This document shows, in pieces, positions 34,221-42,460 of a DNA stretch of 64,000 bases. Position numbers and translations under genes: made by a program. Source of the stretch: Paraburkholderia sp. CNPSo 3272. GTDB taxonomy: Bacteria > Pseudomonadota > Gammaproteobacteria > Burkholderiales > Burkholderiaceae. The stretch is from contig NZ_JAMBPQ010000018.1 of the NCBI RefSeq assembly GCF_024206495.1, forward strand, positions 1 through 64,000, read 5' to 3'. Every line of letters starts with the position of its first letter. Positions within the stretch are counted from its first letter, which is position 1. The notes beneath the pieces are model-generated. The model saw only the letters and a list, made by a program, of their open reading frames with translations, was not told where the DNA came from and made no database searches.

Positions 34221-34697
34221 TCAGGCCTTGTATTCTTTGCCCTTCACGAGTCTGAGCGGCGTGTACACCATGACTTCCGTGCCGTCCTGCTTGATCACGC
34301 GGTTACGCGTGCGTACGAGACCAAGTCCGGGGCGCCCGTTGCTGGGCCGGCATTCAATTACCTCGCATTCCACATGAATCGTGTCGCCGACGTAGGTGGG
34401 GCCCTTGATATCGAGCTCCATGTTGAGGAACGCGAAGCCGACGCCCTGCATGGTGGCCTGCGTAAGCAGCCCCTCCATGAGCGTAAACACGAGCGCCCCC
34501 GGCGCGACACGCCCCTTGATCGCCGACTGCTCCCTTAGAAATTCGGTGTTGGTAAACAGCACTTCCAGCATGCCGGTCACGGAAACGAAATTCACGACGT
34601 CCGTTTCGGTGACCGTCCGGCCCACAGTCTTGAACTTGCGTCCAACGGGCAGGTCCTCCCAGTGGATACCCAAACCAACCGTTTCGATGTCTTCCAT
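34221..34697 (-). CDS. MaoC-like hotdog protein without the hydratase dyad
   Basis: 158 aa single-hotdog protein of the MaoC family. The helix that normally carries the Asp-His dyad (SGDxNPLH) reads VSVTGMLEVLFTN at residues 38-50, so the catalytic Asp and His are absent. The strands (YVGDTIHVECEVIECRPSNG) are well conserved. It may be a thioesterase, a structural partner or a non-canonical hydratase. It is the second gene of the badHI operon, between the ACAD (48 bp upstream) and the CoA transferase. Confidence 0.83.
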   Translation of the reverse strand: MEDIETVGLGIHWEDLPVGRKFKTVGRTVTETDVVNFVSVTGMLEVLFTNTEFLREQSAIKGRVAPGALVFTLMEGLLTQATMQGVGFAFLNMELDIKGPTYVGDTIHVECEVIECRPSNGRPGLGLVRTRNRVIKQDGTEVMVYTPLRLVKGKEYKA

Positions 34698-34745
34698 TGC
34701 CTGTCCTCTCTTGTTGTCGCTCGCTTGTTAGCTCGGCTGTCGTTT

Positions 34746-35909
34746 TCAGTTCTTCTTGATGCGGCCCAGCACGTTGTCCGCGACGATGTTGCGCTGGATC
34801 TGGTTGGTGCCTTCAATGATCTGCACCACTTTCGCGTCGCGGAAATAGCGGTTGATCGGGTACTCGTTGGAGATGCCGGCCGCGCCGAAGAGCTGCACGG
34901 CGTCGGTCGCGACCTTCATGGCGACGTCCGATGCGAACATCTTCGCCATCGCAGCCATTGGAGCAAGTTCGCGTCCGCTTACGCCCGCGTCGACAAGCGA
35001 CGCGGTGCGATAGACAAGTTGGCGCGCGGCTTCGGTCTGCGTAACCATGTCGGCGATCATCCAGCGCACGCCCTGGAAGTTGCTGATGGTCTGACCGAAC
35101 GCTACGCGATCCTGAATGAACCTGACGGCGTGATCGATCGCACCCTGCGCGATGCCGACCGCGCGCGCGGCAACGATGGGGCGGCTCGTGTTGAGCGCTT
35201 CCATGGCCACCTTGAATCCCTGGCCGCCTTCCGGCCCGAGACGATCTTCCGCGCGAATGAAGGCGTCGTCGAAATAGAGGGGGCAAGACGCTACGCCTCG
35301 CGCACCCATCTTGTCCTCCTCATTACCGATCGTGAGGCCGTGCGTGTTGCGATCGACGATGAAGAGATTGATCCCCAGCGGCTGCCCTTCTTCATCGAGC
35401 GTCTTTGCCGCGACGAGAATGAAGTCGGCGATATGCGAGTTCGTGCACCAGATTTTTGAGCCGTTGAGCACATAGCCGCCGCTCTTGCGGCGCGCTGTGG
35501 TGCGAATGCCGGATACGTCGGAGCCGCTTTGCGATTCGGTAATCGAGAGCGCGCCGCGCAATTCGCCGGATGCGAGTCCGGGCAGGAGGCGTGCCTTCTG
35601 TTCGTCCGTGCCTCCTTCGAGAATGGCGCCAAAGGGGGTCCATTGCACCACCAGCAAATAGCCGGTGTTGTAGCAAACGCGCCCAAACTCCTCGACGGCG
35701 ATACAGGCCGACATCACACTGCCGGCGCCGCCATACGCTTCCGGAAACGGCAACGTGAAAAGGCCCAGTTCCTTAAGCAGTGCGTACATGTCATGCGGAT
35801 ACTCGGCCGTACGGTCGATCTCGTCGGCGCGCGGTGCCACACGCTCCCTTGCGACGCGACGGATGAGATCGCGGATCTGAACCTGGTCGTCTGTTAGTTC
35901 GTATGTCAC
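34746..35909 (-). CDS. Acyl-CoA dehydrogenase (probable cyclohexanecarboxyl-CoA dehydrogenase role)
   Basis: 387 aa canonical ACAD with SITESQSGSDVSGIRTTA, VLNGSKIWCTN and the catalytic Glu in IIEGTNQIQRNIVA, so it can work as a homotetramer. It heads the operon ending with BadH- and BadI-like genes, the position expected for an AliB-like cyclohexanecarboxyl-CoA dehydrogenase that forms cyclohex-1-ene-carboxyl-CoA; that role is inferred from context. Transcribed from the operator-containing promoter at 36022-36065. Its ribosome-binding site is weak. Confidence 0.88.
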   Translation of the reverse strand: MTYELTDDQVQIRDLIRRVARERVAPRADEIDRTAEYPHDMYALLKELGLFTLPFPEAYGGAGSVMSACIAVEEFGRVCYNTGYLLVVQWTPFGAILEGGTDEQKARLLPGLASGELRGALSITESQSGSDVSGIRTTARRKSGGYVLNGSKIWCTNSHIADFILVAAKTLDEEGQPLGINLFIVDRNTHGLTIGNEEDKMGARGVASCPLYFDDAFIRAEDRLGPEGGQGFKVAMEALNTSRPIVAARAVGIAQGAIDHAVRFIQDRVAFGQTISNFQGVRWMIADMVTQTEAARQLVYRTASLVDAGVSGRELAPMAAMAKMFASDVAMKVATDAVQLFGAAGISNEYPINRYFRDAKVVQIIEGTNQIQRNIVADNVLGRIKKN

Positions 35910-36021
35910 TTCTAGCTCTCTTGCTGGCGGTTATCCGGATCGGGCCCGGATTCGTCTTTCGGAGCGGGCCAGGTCGTCCCCGCTGACCGCTCCCGAATCA
36001 CCCCGGCCTCTTCAAAATATT

Positions 36022-36065
36022 GAACAATGTTCGATAAAGTAAACGATGGATCTGGTGGCCGTCAA
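36022..36065 (-). promoter_or_regulatory. Sigma-70 promoter with GAACAATGTTC operator, badHI operon
   Basis: Read on the minus strand: TTGACG (36065-36060), 18-bp spacer, TACTTT (36041-36036), three bases, GAACATTGTTC (36032-36022; a perfect GAACA-N-TGTTC palindrome). The 384-bp gap to the divergent operon contains no gene but holds this promoter and its counterpart at 36169-36212, with the same geometry. Confidence 0.8.
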
Positions 36066-36168
36066 GCGCAGAAACCGGCTGCCGCGGGTTTGTCCGAGGT
36101 GCGTCCGGAATTTCGCCGGGATGTAGTGTCAGCCTTGTGGGGCGGGGCACGACAGGGCTTTCCCACCG

Positions 36169-36212
36169 TTGACAGCACGCTTCCGATGCGTTTAATATTT
36201 GGAACAGTGTTC
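36169..36212 (+). promoter_or_regulatory. Sigma-70 promoter with GAACAGTGTTC operator, 14-gene operon
   Basis: TTGACA (36169-36174), 18-bp spacer, TAATAT (36193-36198), three bases (TTG), GAACAGTGTTC (36202-36212), a perfect GAACA-N-TGTTC palindrome. It lies 82 bp before the DUF35 gene. Spacing matches the divergent promoter at 36022, so both operons should respond to the same repressor. Confidence 0.82.
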
Positions 36213-36293
36213 GGTTATTTGTTCCATTTTGGCCCGACGTCGCGGCTCGATTTGCGGGAGCCATAAGGCAAAAACGATTTGGAGGAGCGGGGA

Positions 36294-36659
36294 ATGGACT
36301 CTCTTTGTCCTGAAGTCGATTATCAGAAGTTTCTGGCCGAGGGCCGTTTGATGATCCAACGCAGCCGCAGCAGCGGCCGCTATGTGTTCTATCCGCGCGT
36401 AGCCGAGCCGGTTACCGGGGCGCGCGATCTGGAGTGGGTCGAGGCGTGCGGGAAAGGCACGGTTTATTCCACCACGGTCGTGCGCCAGAAGTCGCCCACG
36501 CCGAGCTACAACGTCGCAGTAATCGATCTGGAAGAAGGTGTGCGCATGCTCAGCTGCGTTGAGGGCGTCGAGCCGGAGGCCGTGCGCATCGGCATGCCCG
36601 TGCAGGCGAAGATCGTCTACCGGGGGGATGCGGCACTGCTCGTGTTCGAACCAGCCTGA
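36294..36659 (+). CDS. DUF35 OB-fold protein lacking its zinc-ribbon cysteines
   Basis: 121 aa protein of the DUF35 family, normally an N-terminal zinc ribbon plus an OB-fold that binds CoA and partners a thiolase-like enzyme. The OB part is normal (GKGTVYSTTVVRQKSP, IGMPVQAKIVYRGDAALLVF). The ribbon region reads QRSRSSGRYVFYPRVAEP, with none of the four expected Cys, so it should not bind zinc. ATG at 36294 behind GGAGGAG. First gene of the long operon, followed after 60 bp by the thiolase-like gene it probably associates with. Confidence 0.84.
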   Translation: MDSLCPEVDYQKFLAEGRLMIQRSRSSGRYVFYPRVAEPVTGARDLEWVEACGKGTVYSTTVVRQKSPTPSYNVAVIDLEEGVRMLSCVEGVEPEAVRIGMPVQAKIVYRGDAALLVFEPA

Positions 36660-36719
36660 CGCCCGCTAACCCGCAACCGGCCGTCAAGAGCCGGTCGCAC
36701 CTGATGAAAGGTAGATCGA

Positions 36720-37871
36720 ATGGAATTCAACTTGCGCGGGCGTACCGCACTGGTGGCAGGCGCCACCTATGGGATGGGGGAAGCACCTGGGTTGTCGTCG
36801 ATGGACCTTGCTGCGCGCGCTTGCGTCGACGCGCTGGCCCAGGTAGGACTCACGCCCGGCGATGTGGATGGCCTGTTCGTGTGTACGCCCGATGACATGC
36901 TCTCGGCTCTCACGTTCGCCGAATACCTCGGTATTAACCCGAAGTTCACCGACAACAACCGAAGCGGCGGCTCGGCTTTCGAGATTTACGCGCATACCGC
37001 GGCAATGGCGTTGTGTACGGGACAGATCGACGTCGCATTGATCGCATACGGCAGCAACCAACGCAGCGCGGCGGGCAAGCTCGTGCAGTCGTCGCGCCCC
37101 TCGCCGTGGGAGAGCCCGTATAAGCCGATGAATCCGGTGTCGTCTTATGCGCTCGCGGCAGCGCGGCATATGCACCAGTTCGGCACGAAGCGCGAACATC
37201 TGGCCGAGGTGGCTGTCGCCGCGCGCAAATGGGCGCAGCTCAATCCGGATGCCTACGTGCGCACGCCCTTGTCGATCGATGACGTGATGGGCGCGCGTCT
37301 CGTATCCGACCCGCTTTCCGTGCGCGATTGCTGCCTCGTGACGGATGGCGCGGCGGCCGTAGTCATGGTGCGCGCCGAGCGTGCCCGCGATCTGACCGAC
37401 AAGCCCGTCTATCTGCTCGGCGCGGCCTCGGCCACGTCGCACCGCGAAATCGCGAGCATGCCCGATCTCACGGTGACTGCCGCAGCGCAATCGGGCCGGC
37501 GCGCGTATGAAATGGCGGGCGTGAAGGCAAGCGATATCGACGTCGCGATGCTGTACGACGCATTCACGATCAACACTATTCTGTTCCTGGAAGACCTCGG
37601 CTTCTGCGCCAAGGGCGAAGGCGGCCGCTTCGTTGCGGACGGCGCCATCGCGCCGGGCGGCCGGCTCGCGGTGAATACCAACGGCGGCGGCTTGTCCTGC
37701 GTTCACCCCGGCATGTATGGGCTTTTCCTGATTGAGGAGTCGATGCGGCAACTGACGGGTCGCGCCGGCGAGCGCCAGATCCCGGGCGCCAAGCTGGCCA
37801 TCGCGCACGGCAACGGAGGCGTGCTCTCAAGCCAGGCCACGGTGATTCTCGGAACAGAAGAAACCCTGTAA
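36720..37871 (+). CDS. Thiolase-superfamily protein without nucleophilic Cys (SCP2/Ltp2-like, possible aldolase)
   Basis: 383 aa thiolase-fold protein of the SCP2-thiolase/lipid-transfer type. The position of the acyl-accepting Cys reads DNNRSGGSAFE (Arg81), so it cannot work as an ordinary thiolase; the His region (GGGLSCVHPGMYG) and HGNGG remain. Partnered with a DUF35 protein, it resembles Ltp2-type retro-aldolases that remove side chains from CoA-bound steroid intermediates; this role is inferred from the family. Same operon as the DUF35 gene. A small hairpin (ACCGGC...GCCGGT) lies in the gap before it. Confidence 0.84.
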   Translation: MEFNLRGRTALVAGATYGMGEAPGLSSMDLAARACVDALAQVGLTPGDVDGLFVCTPDDMLSALTFAEYLGINPKFTDNNRSGGSAFEIYAHTAAMALCTGQIDVALIAYGSNQRSAAGKLVQSSRPSPWESPYKPMNPVSSYALAAARHMHQFGTKREHLAEVAVAARKWAQLNPDAYVRTPLSIDDVMGARLVSDPLSVRDCCLVTDGAAAVVMVRAERARDLTDKPVYLLGAASATSHREIASMPDLTVTAAAQSGRRAYEMAGVKASDIDVAMLYDAFTINTILFLEDLGFCAKGEGGRFVADGAIAPGGRLAVNTNGGGLSCVHPGMYGLFLIEESMRQLTGRAGERQIPGAKLAIAHGNGGVLSSQATVILGTEETL

Positions 37872-37924
37872 GACACGCCGGCCGCCCAGGCCACTGTCAA
37901 CAGCTTTGCATGGGAGACGGACAG

Positions 37925-38725
37925 ATGAGCGTAGAGACCGGCAGCGACGCGACAGAGATCGTCCAGGTCCAGCAAGACGGCGCAATTGCGACCGTTACAT
38001 TGAATTACCCCCAACGGCGCAACGCGTTTTCATTGAGGATGCGCGAGTCGTTGTATGCGCAACTTTATCGACTGATGCATCACGAGGAAAGCTGCCGCGC
38101 GATCGTCCTGACCGGCGCGGGCAACACGTTTTGTGCGGGCGGCGACATCTCGGAGATGCAGGCGCGCAAGGTGCTCGAGTACCGGCAACGCAATGAACTG
38201 CCGCTCGGTATCTTCAGACTGATGGTCGAAGGCCCGAAGGCGGTTGTCGCCGCTGTCGAAGGGTTTGCGTTCGGCGCAGGCCTCTCGCTCGCAGCGGCTT
38301 GCGACTACGTCGTCACATCGTCGTCCGCGCGCTATGCAAGCGCGTTCGTGAAAGTCGGGCTGCTGCCCGATACGGGGCTCTACTGGTCGCTCTCGCAACG
38401 CGTGGGCGGTGGCCTCGCACGTGAGCTCATGCTGAGCGCGCGCGAGTTCAACGGCGTCGAAGCCGGCGAGACCGGTTTCGCGAACCAGGTCGTCGAGCCC
38501 GGCGAGGCGCTGAACGCGGCCTTGAAGGTGGCGCAACAGTACGCCGAATTGCCCTCGGTCGCCACCGCGCATCTGAAGGCCGCGCTCGCGAGGGGCATCC
38601 GCACGCTCGACGAAGCGATCGAAGCCGAAGTCAACCTGCAGCCCATCCTGCGCCGCAGCCGCGAACACGAGGAAGCCGTGAGCGCCTTCATGGAAAAGCG
38701 CAAGCCGGTGTTCGTGGCCGACTGA
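37925..38725 (+). CDS. Crotonase, PaaG-like isomerase type, tandem copy 1
   Basis: 266 aa enoyl-CoA hydratase/isomerase family protein. NTFCAGGDISEM gives the oxyanion region. The two hydratase glutamates are missing (GAGLSLAAACD and SAFVKVGLLPDTG), but the Asp in LLPDTG sits where PaaG-type delta-3,delta-2 / epoxyphenylacetyl-CoA isomerases have their catalytic Asp. Start at 37925 with GGAG upstream. It is the first of three tandem paralogues (next at 38737 and 39558), 11 bp before the second. Probably shifts double bonds of a CoA intermediate. Confidence 0.88.
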   Translation: MSVETGSDATEIVQVQQDGAIATVTLNYPQRRNAFSLRMRESLYAQLYRLMHHEESCRAIVLTGAGNTFCAGGDISEMQARKVLEYRQRNELPLGIFRLMVEGPKAVVAAVEGFAFGAGLSLAAACDYVVTSSSARYASAFVKVGLLPDTGLYWSLSQRVGGGLARELMLSAREFNGVEAGETGFANQVVEPGEALNAALKVAQQYAELPSVATAHLKAALARGIRTLDEAIEAEVNLQPILRRSREHEEAVSAFMEKRKPVFVAD

Positions 38726-38736
38726 AGGGAGCCAAC

Positions 38737-39540
38737 ATGAGCGAAAAACAAACGGCAGCAACCGAAACGGCGCTGATCGAGGTGACCCGCGAGGGGCCGG
38801 TCGCGATCGTGACTTTGAACAATCCGCGACGCCGCAATGCAATGGGGCGCCAGATGCGCCAGTTGCTGCGTGACACGGTGCATCGTCTCATGGTCGACGA
38901 CCCTGAGTCGCGCGCAATCGTCCTCACAGGCGCGGGCGAGCATTTTTGCGCGGGTGCGGACATCTCCGAGATGACGAAACGCACGATCCTGCAAAGCCGC
39001 GAGATCCTGGCGGAATCGTGCGTGGTGGTGCGCGAAATGCAGGCGGGTCCGAAACCCGTTGTGGCGGCGGTGGAAGGCGTGGCCTTCGGCGCCGGACTTT
39101 CGCTTGCCGTGGCGGCCGATTACGTCGTCGCAGCGTCGAGCGCGCGCTTTTGTGCTGCGTTCCTGCGTGTGGGGCTGATTCCGGATACCGGCATTCTGTG
39201 GACGCTTCCAAAGCGCATTGGCATGGCCCGCGCGAGAGAGATGCTAACGCTCGCCACGGAGATCGACGGCAACAAGGCCGCGGCGATCGACCTCGCAAAC
39301 GAAGCGGTGGAACCGGGCGCGGCGCGCGCCAGGGCGATTGAGGTTGCACTCGGCCTCGCGGCCCTGCCGCCGCTTGGCGTGGCGCTGCTGAAGGAATCGC
39401 TCACCAATGCCGCGACGACCATGGAAGGCGCGCTGCGCGCCGAAATCGACTATCAGCCCATTCTGCGTCAGTCGAAAGACCATCAGGCTGCCTGCAAGGC
39501 ATTTATGGAAAAGACCACGCCGGTCTTCACCGGTGAGTGA
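38737..39540 (+). CDS. Crotonase, PaaG-like isomerase type, tandem copy 2
   Basis: 267 aa paralogue of its neighbours, with HFCAGADISEM, GAGLSLAVAADYVV and FLRVGLIPDTGILWTLPKRIG. The PaaG-style Asp (LIPDTG) is conserved and both hydratase glutamates are absent. AGGGAG lies before the ATG. The stop overlaps or nearly touches the third copy, so the three are translated as a unit. It ends MEKTTPVFTGE, in register with the MEKRKPVF tails of its neighbours. Confidence 0.88.
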   Translation: MSEKQTAATETALIEVTREGPVAIVTLNNPRRRNAMGRQMRQLLRDTVHRLMVDDPESRAIVLTGAGEHFCAGADISEMTKRTILQSREILAESCVVVREMQAGPKPVVAAVEGVAFGAGLSLAVAADYVVAASSARFCAAFLRVGLIPDTGILWTLPKRIGMARAREMLTLATEIDGNKAAAIDLANEAVEPGAARARAIEVALGLAALPPLGVALLKESLTNAATTMEGALRAEIDYQPILRQSKDHQAACKAFMEKTTPVFTGE

Positions 39541-39557
39541 GCGCGGAGACCCATGCG

Positions 39558-40373
39558 ATGAGTAACGAGCAGAAGGAAGTGGCTGCGGGCACCGACGAGG
39601 TCGTGCAGGTGCGCCGTGAAGGCGACGTGAGCGTTGTCACGATGAACTATCCCGAGCGTCGCAATGCGTTCTCCATGAAGCTTCGGCTCGCGCTGACCGA
39701 GGTGTTTCAGCGACTCATGAACGACGACCCCGACACGCGCGCCATTGTGCTGACGGGCGCGGGCGGTCATTTTTGCGCGGGCGGCGACCTCTCGGAAATG
39801 CACGCCACCACGCCGCCATTGCTCGCGCTGCGTGAGCGCATTGCGGTGGGCGTGCGTCTTTTCAAGCTGATTTATACGGGCACGAAGCCCGTCGTCGCGG
39901 CAGTGGAAGGCGCGTGTTACGGAGCAGGGATCTCGCTGGCTGCTGCCTGTGATGTCGTGGTCAGCGCCGATACGGCGAAGTACTCGTGCGCCTTCGGCAA
40001 GGTAGGTCTGCTGCCCGACACCGGGATTCTCTGGACGCTGCCGCAAAAGGTGGGCGGCGGCAAGGCGCGCGAATTAATGCTGAAGGGGGATGTCATCGAT
40101 GCAGCCACGGCGCGCCGTATCGGTCTCGTCAGCGAGGTGGCAGCGAGCGGACACGCGCTCGAAGCGGCTATCGAGGCCGCGGCCCGTTTCGCGAGCTATC
40201 CCCCGGTTACGCTGGCGCTCCTGAAGGCGAGCCTCGTCAACGCGGGCAACTCGATCGAAGACGCCTGCCGTCTGGAAACCGACTTGAATCCCCTGACCCG
40301 TCAAACGAGCGATCACACGGAGGCCGTGAAGGCCTTTATGGAAAAGCGCAAGCCGGTTTTCACGGGCGCCTGA
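39558..40373 (+). CDS. Crotonase, PaaG-like isomerase type, tandem copy 3
   Basis: 271 aa third paralogue, with HFCAGGDLSEM, GAGISLAAACDVVV and FGKVGLLPDTGILWTLPQKVG; again the LLPDTG Asp is present and hydratase glutamates absent. The ATG at 39558 has GGAG 9 nt upstream; a GTG at 39537 overlapping the previous stop would add 7 residues and is also possible. The three copies share order, length and motifs, pointing to tandem duplication followed by divergence. Confidence 0.87.
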   Translation: MSNEQKEVAAGTDEVVQVRREGDVSVVTMNYPERRNAFSMKLRLALTEVFQRLMNDDPDTRAIVLTGAGGHFCAGGDLSEMHATTPPLLALRERIAVGVRLFKLIYTGTKPVVAAVEGACYGAGISLAAACDVVVSADTAKYSCAFGKVGLLPDTGILWTLPQKVGGGKARELMLKGDVIDAATARRIGLVSEVAASGHALEAAIEAAARFASYPPVTLALLKASLVNAGNSIEDACRLETDLNPLTRQTSDHTEAVKAFMEKRKPVFTGA

Positions 40374-40411
40374 AGCCGCCGTTCTTCATTGCTGTCTTTA
40401 CTGGAAGTTCA

Positions 40412-41272
40412 ATGCCTATGTTTACGCCTGACCTGCTGAAGAACAAAAGGATCCTGATTACCGGCGGTGGCACGGGGCTCGGCAAGAGTATCGGTCGACG
40501 TTATCTCGAACTCGGCGCCGATCTCGTCATCTGCGGTCGCCGCAAGGAAGTGCTCGATGCGACGGCCGACGAATTTCGCGGCGTGGTGCCTGGTGCACGC
40601 GTTACGACGGTGCAGGCAGACGTGCGCAGCGCGGAATCCGTCGAGGCAATGATGGACACGATCTGGCAGGACGGCCCGCTCGACGTGCTGCTGAACAATG
40701 CCGCGGCCAATTTCATCGCGCGCACGGAAAGCCTTTCGGCGCGCGCGGTGGACGCTGTGCTCGACATCGTGCTGCACGGCAGCTTCTATTGCACGATCGC
40801 GGCGGGCAAGCGCTGGATCGATGCGGGCCACGCGGGCAACGTGATCAGTACGGTGTCTACGCCCACGATGACAGGTTCGGCCTTTACGGTGCCGTCCGCT
40901 GCGGCGAAAGCCGGCGTTCTGGCGATGACCCGCAGCCTCGCGGTCGAATGGGGCCCGAAGGGCATCCGTCTGAACGCGGTGGCGCCCGGACTTTTTCCAA
41001 CGCCCGGTGCTTGGGAGCAGCTGTATCCGCCGGGCTCGCAGGTCGAACCGCAGGAGCGCTCCGTACCGCTGCGGCGCTTCGGCGATCACACGGAACTTGC
41101 CGATCTCTATGCGTATCTGGCGTCAGACGGTTCCGGCTACATCACCGGCGACATGATCGTGATCGACGGCGGCCGCTGGATGCAGGGCGTTGGCGGCCCG
41201 ACTTTCCGTGCGATGCAGGACTGGACCGACGAACAGTGGGACGCCATGCGCGCCCATGCGCGCAAGGGTTGA
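40412..41272 (+). CDS. 2,4-dienoyl-CoA reductase-like SDR
   Basis: 286 aa SDR with TGGGTGLG and LLNNAAANF. In place of Tyr-xxx-Lys it has PSAAAKAGVLAMTRSLAVEWG, the pattern of 2,4-dienoyl-CoA reductases, where the Lys is kept and Tyr is supplied elsewhere. A C-terminal extension (RWMQGVGGPTFRAMQDWTDE) is also typical of that branch. It would reduce conjugated dienoyl-CoA formed during degradation of unsaturated or ring-opened acyl chains. ATG at 40412 with GGAAG upstream; the racemase gene starts 3 bp after its stop. Confidence 0.82.
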   Translation: MPMFTPDLLKNKRILITGGGTGLGKSIGRRYLELGADLVICGRRKEVLDATADEFRGVVPGARVTTVQADVRSAESVEAMMDTIWQDGPLDVLLNNAAANFIARTESLSARAVDAVLDIVLHGSFYCTIAAGKRWIDAGHAGNVISTVSTPTMTGSAFTVPSAAAKAGVLAMTRSLAVEWGPKGIRLNAVAPGLFPTPGAWEQLYPPGSQVEPQERSVPLRRFGDHTELADLYAYLASDGSGYITGDMIVIDGGRWMQGVGGPTFRAMQDWTDEQWDAMRAHARKG

Positions 41273-41275
41273 ACG

Positions 41276-42418
41276 ATGGGTCCGCTCGCAGGAGTCCAAA
41301 TCATCGAATTGGCCGGCATCGGGCCAGGCCCCATGGCCGCGATGCTGCTAGCCGACCTGGGCGCGACGGTGTTGCGCATCGAGCGCCGCCAGCCGGTCAA
41401 GCTCGGTATCGAGCGCCCGCTGCGCTACAACCTGTTGCTGCGCAACCGGAAGACGATCGCGCTCGACCTGAAAGACGCGGAGGCCGTAGAACTCGTTCTT
41501 TCTCTTGTGGAGCGCGCCGACGCGTTGATCGAAGGCTTCCGCCCCGGCGTGACGGAACGTCTTGGACTCGGTCCGCAGGTTTGCCTCGAACGCAATCCAA
41601 AGCTCGCCTATGGGCGCATCACGGGATGGGGGCAAGACGGCCCGCTCGCGCAGTACGCGGGGCATGACCTGAACTACATCGCGATCACCGGTGTGCTCAA
41701 CGCGATCGGCCGCCGCGATCAGCCGCCGTCGATACCGTTGAACCTGATCGGCGACTATGCGGGCGGTTCGCTGTACCTCGCGATGGGGCTGCTCTCGGCG
41801 ATCCTGCATGCGCGTAACGGCGGCTCAGGCCAGGTCGTGGATGCAGCGATCGTCGACGGTACGGCCAACCTTGCCACCACGTTCTTCGGCATGCAGGCAG
41901 CCGGTATCTGGCGTGACGGGCGCGGGACGAATATCACGGACTCCGGATCACACTTCTACGACGTATACGAATGCGCGGACGGCAAGTGGATCACCATCGG
42001 TCCCATCGAGGACAAGTTCTATCTGGAACTGCTGCGCCTGCTCGATATCGACCCGCGAACGCTCGGCGCCCAACTCGACGAAAGCAATTGGCCCGCTGTG
42101 CGCGCGTTGTTCGCGTTGAAGTTCAAGAGCCGCACGCGCGAGCAATGGACCGCGTTACTCGAGCATTCGGACGCGTGCTTCGCGCCGGTGCTGTCGTGGA
42201 CGGAGGCGCCGGAGCATGCGCATCTAAAGGCACGCGGCACGTTCATCGAAGTCGACGGCATCGTGCAGCCTGCTCCTGCGCCGCGCTTTTCCGCCACTGA
42301 GCCCGCGAAACCGACGGCGCCCGAAGCCCCCGAGGCGGCGACGGTCGACGCCGCGCTCGCCGCGTGGCTCGAACCAGGCCACATTGGCAAGCTGAAAGAA
42401 GCGGGAACGCTGGCCTGA
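41276..42418 (+). CDS. 2-Methylacyl-CoA racemase-like class III CoA transferase family protein
   Basis: 380 aa member of the CoA-transferase III fold, of the alpha-methylacyl-CoA racemase branch: GPGPMAAMLLADLGATVLRIE, the catalytic His in YAGHDLNYIAITG (about 130) and the Asp in LNLIGDYAGGSLYL (about 160) correspond to the His/Asp pair of mycobacterial MCR. It would convert (2R)- to (2S)-2-methylacyl-CoA so that ACADs can act on methyl-branched chains. This is a pointer to isoprenoid or steroid-like substrate parts. It follows the dienoyl-reductase gene by 3 bp. Confidence 0.88.
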   Translation: MGPLAGVQIIELAGIGPGPMAAMLLADLGATVLRIERRQPVKLGIERPLRYNLLLRNRKTIALDLKDAEAVELVLSLVERADALIEGFRPGVTERLGLGPQVCLERNPKLAYGRITGWGQDGPLAQYAGHDLNYIAITGVLNAIGRRDQPPSIPLNLIGDYAGGSLYLAMGLLSAILHARNGGSGQVVDAAIVDGTANLATTFFGMQAAGIWRDGRGTNITDSGSHFYDVYECADGKWITIGPIEDKFYLELLRLLDIDPRTLGAQLDESNWPAVRALFALKFKSRTREQWTALLEHSDACFAPVLSWTEAPEHAHLKARGTFIEVDGIVQPAPAPRFSATEPAKPTAPEAPEAATVDAALAAWLEPGHIGKLKEAGTLA

Positions 42419-42460
42419 GCCGCACACGGCAGGCGACCCAAAAAACGAAACGAGACACTC

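Noticed and set aside
36022..36212. Equating the GAACNNNRTTC element with the KstR cholesterol-regulon operator
   Set aside because: The half-sites look similar (AAC/GTT), but KstR sites as I recall have a two-base centre, whereas these have three bases between GAAC and RTTC.
41276..42418. Calling the racemase-like gene a formyl/acyl-CoA transferase
   Set aside because: The paired GHD (about residue 130) and GDY (about 160) segments and GPGPMAAMLLADLGA start fit the 2-methylacyl-CoA racemase branch better.
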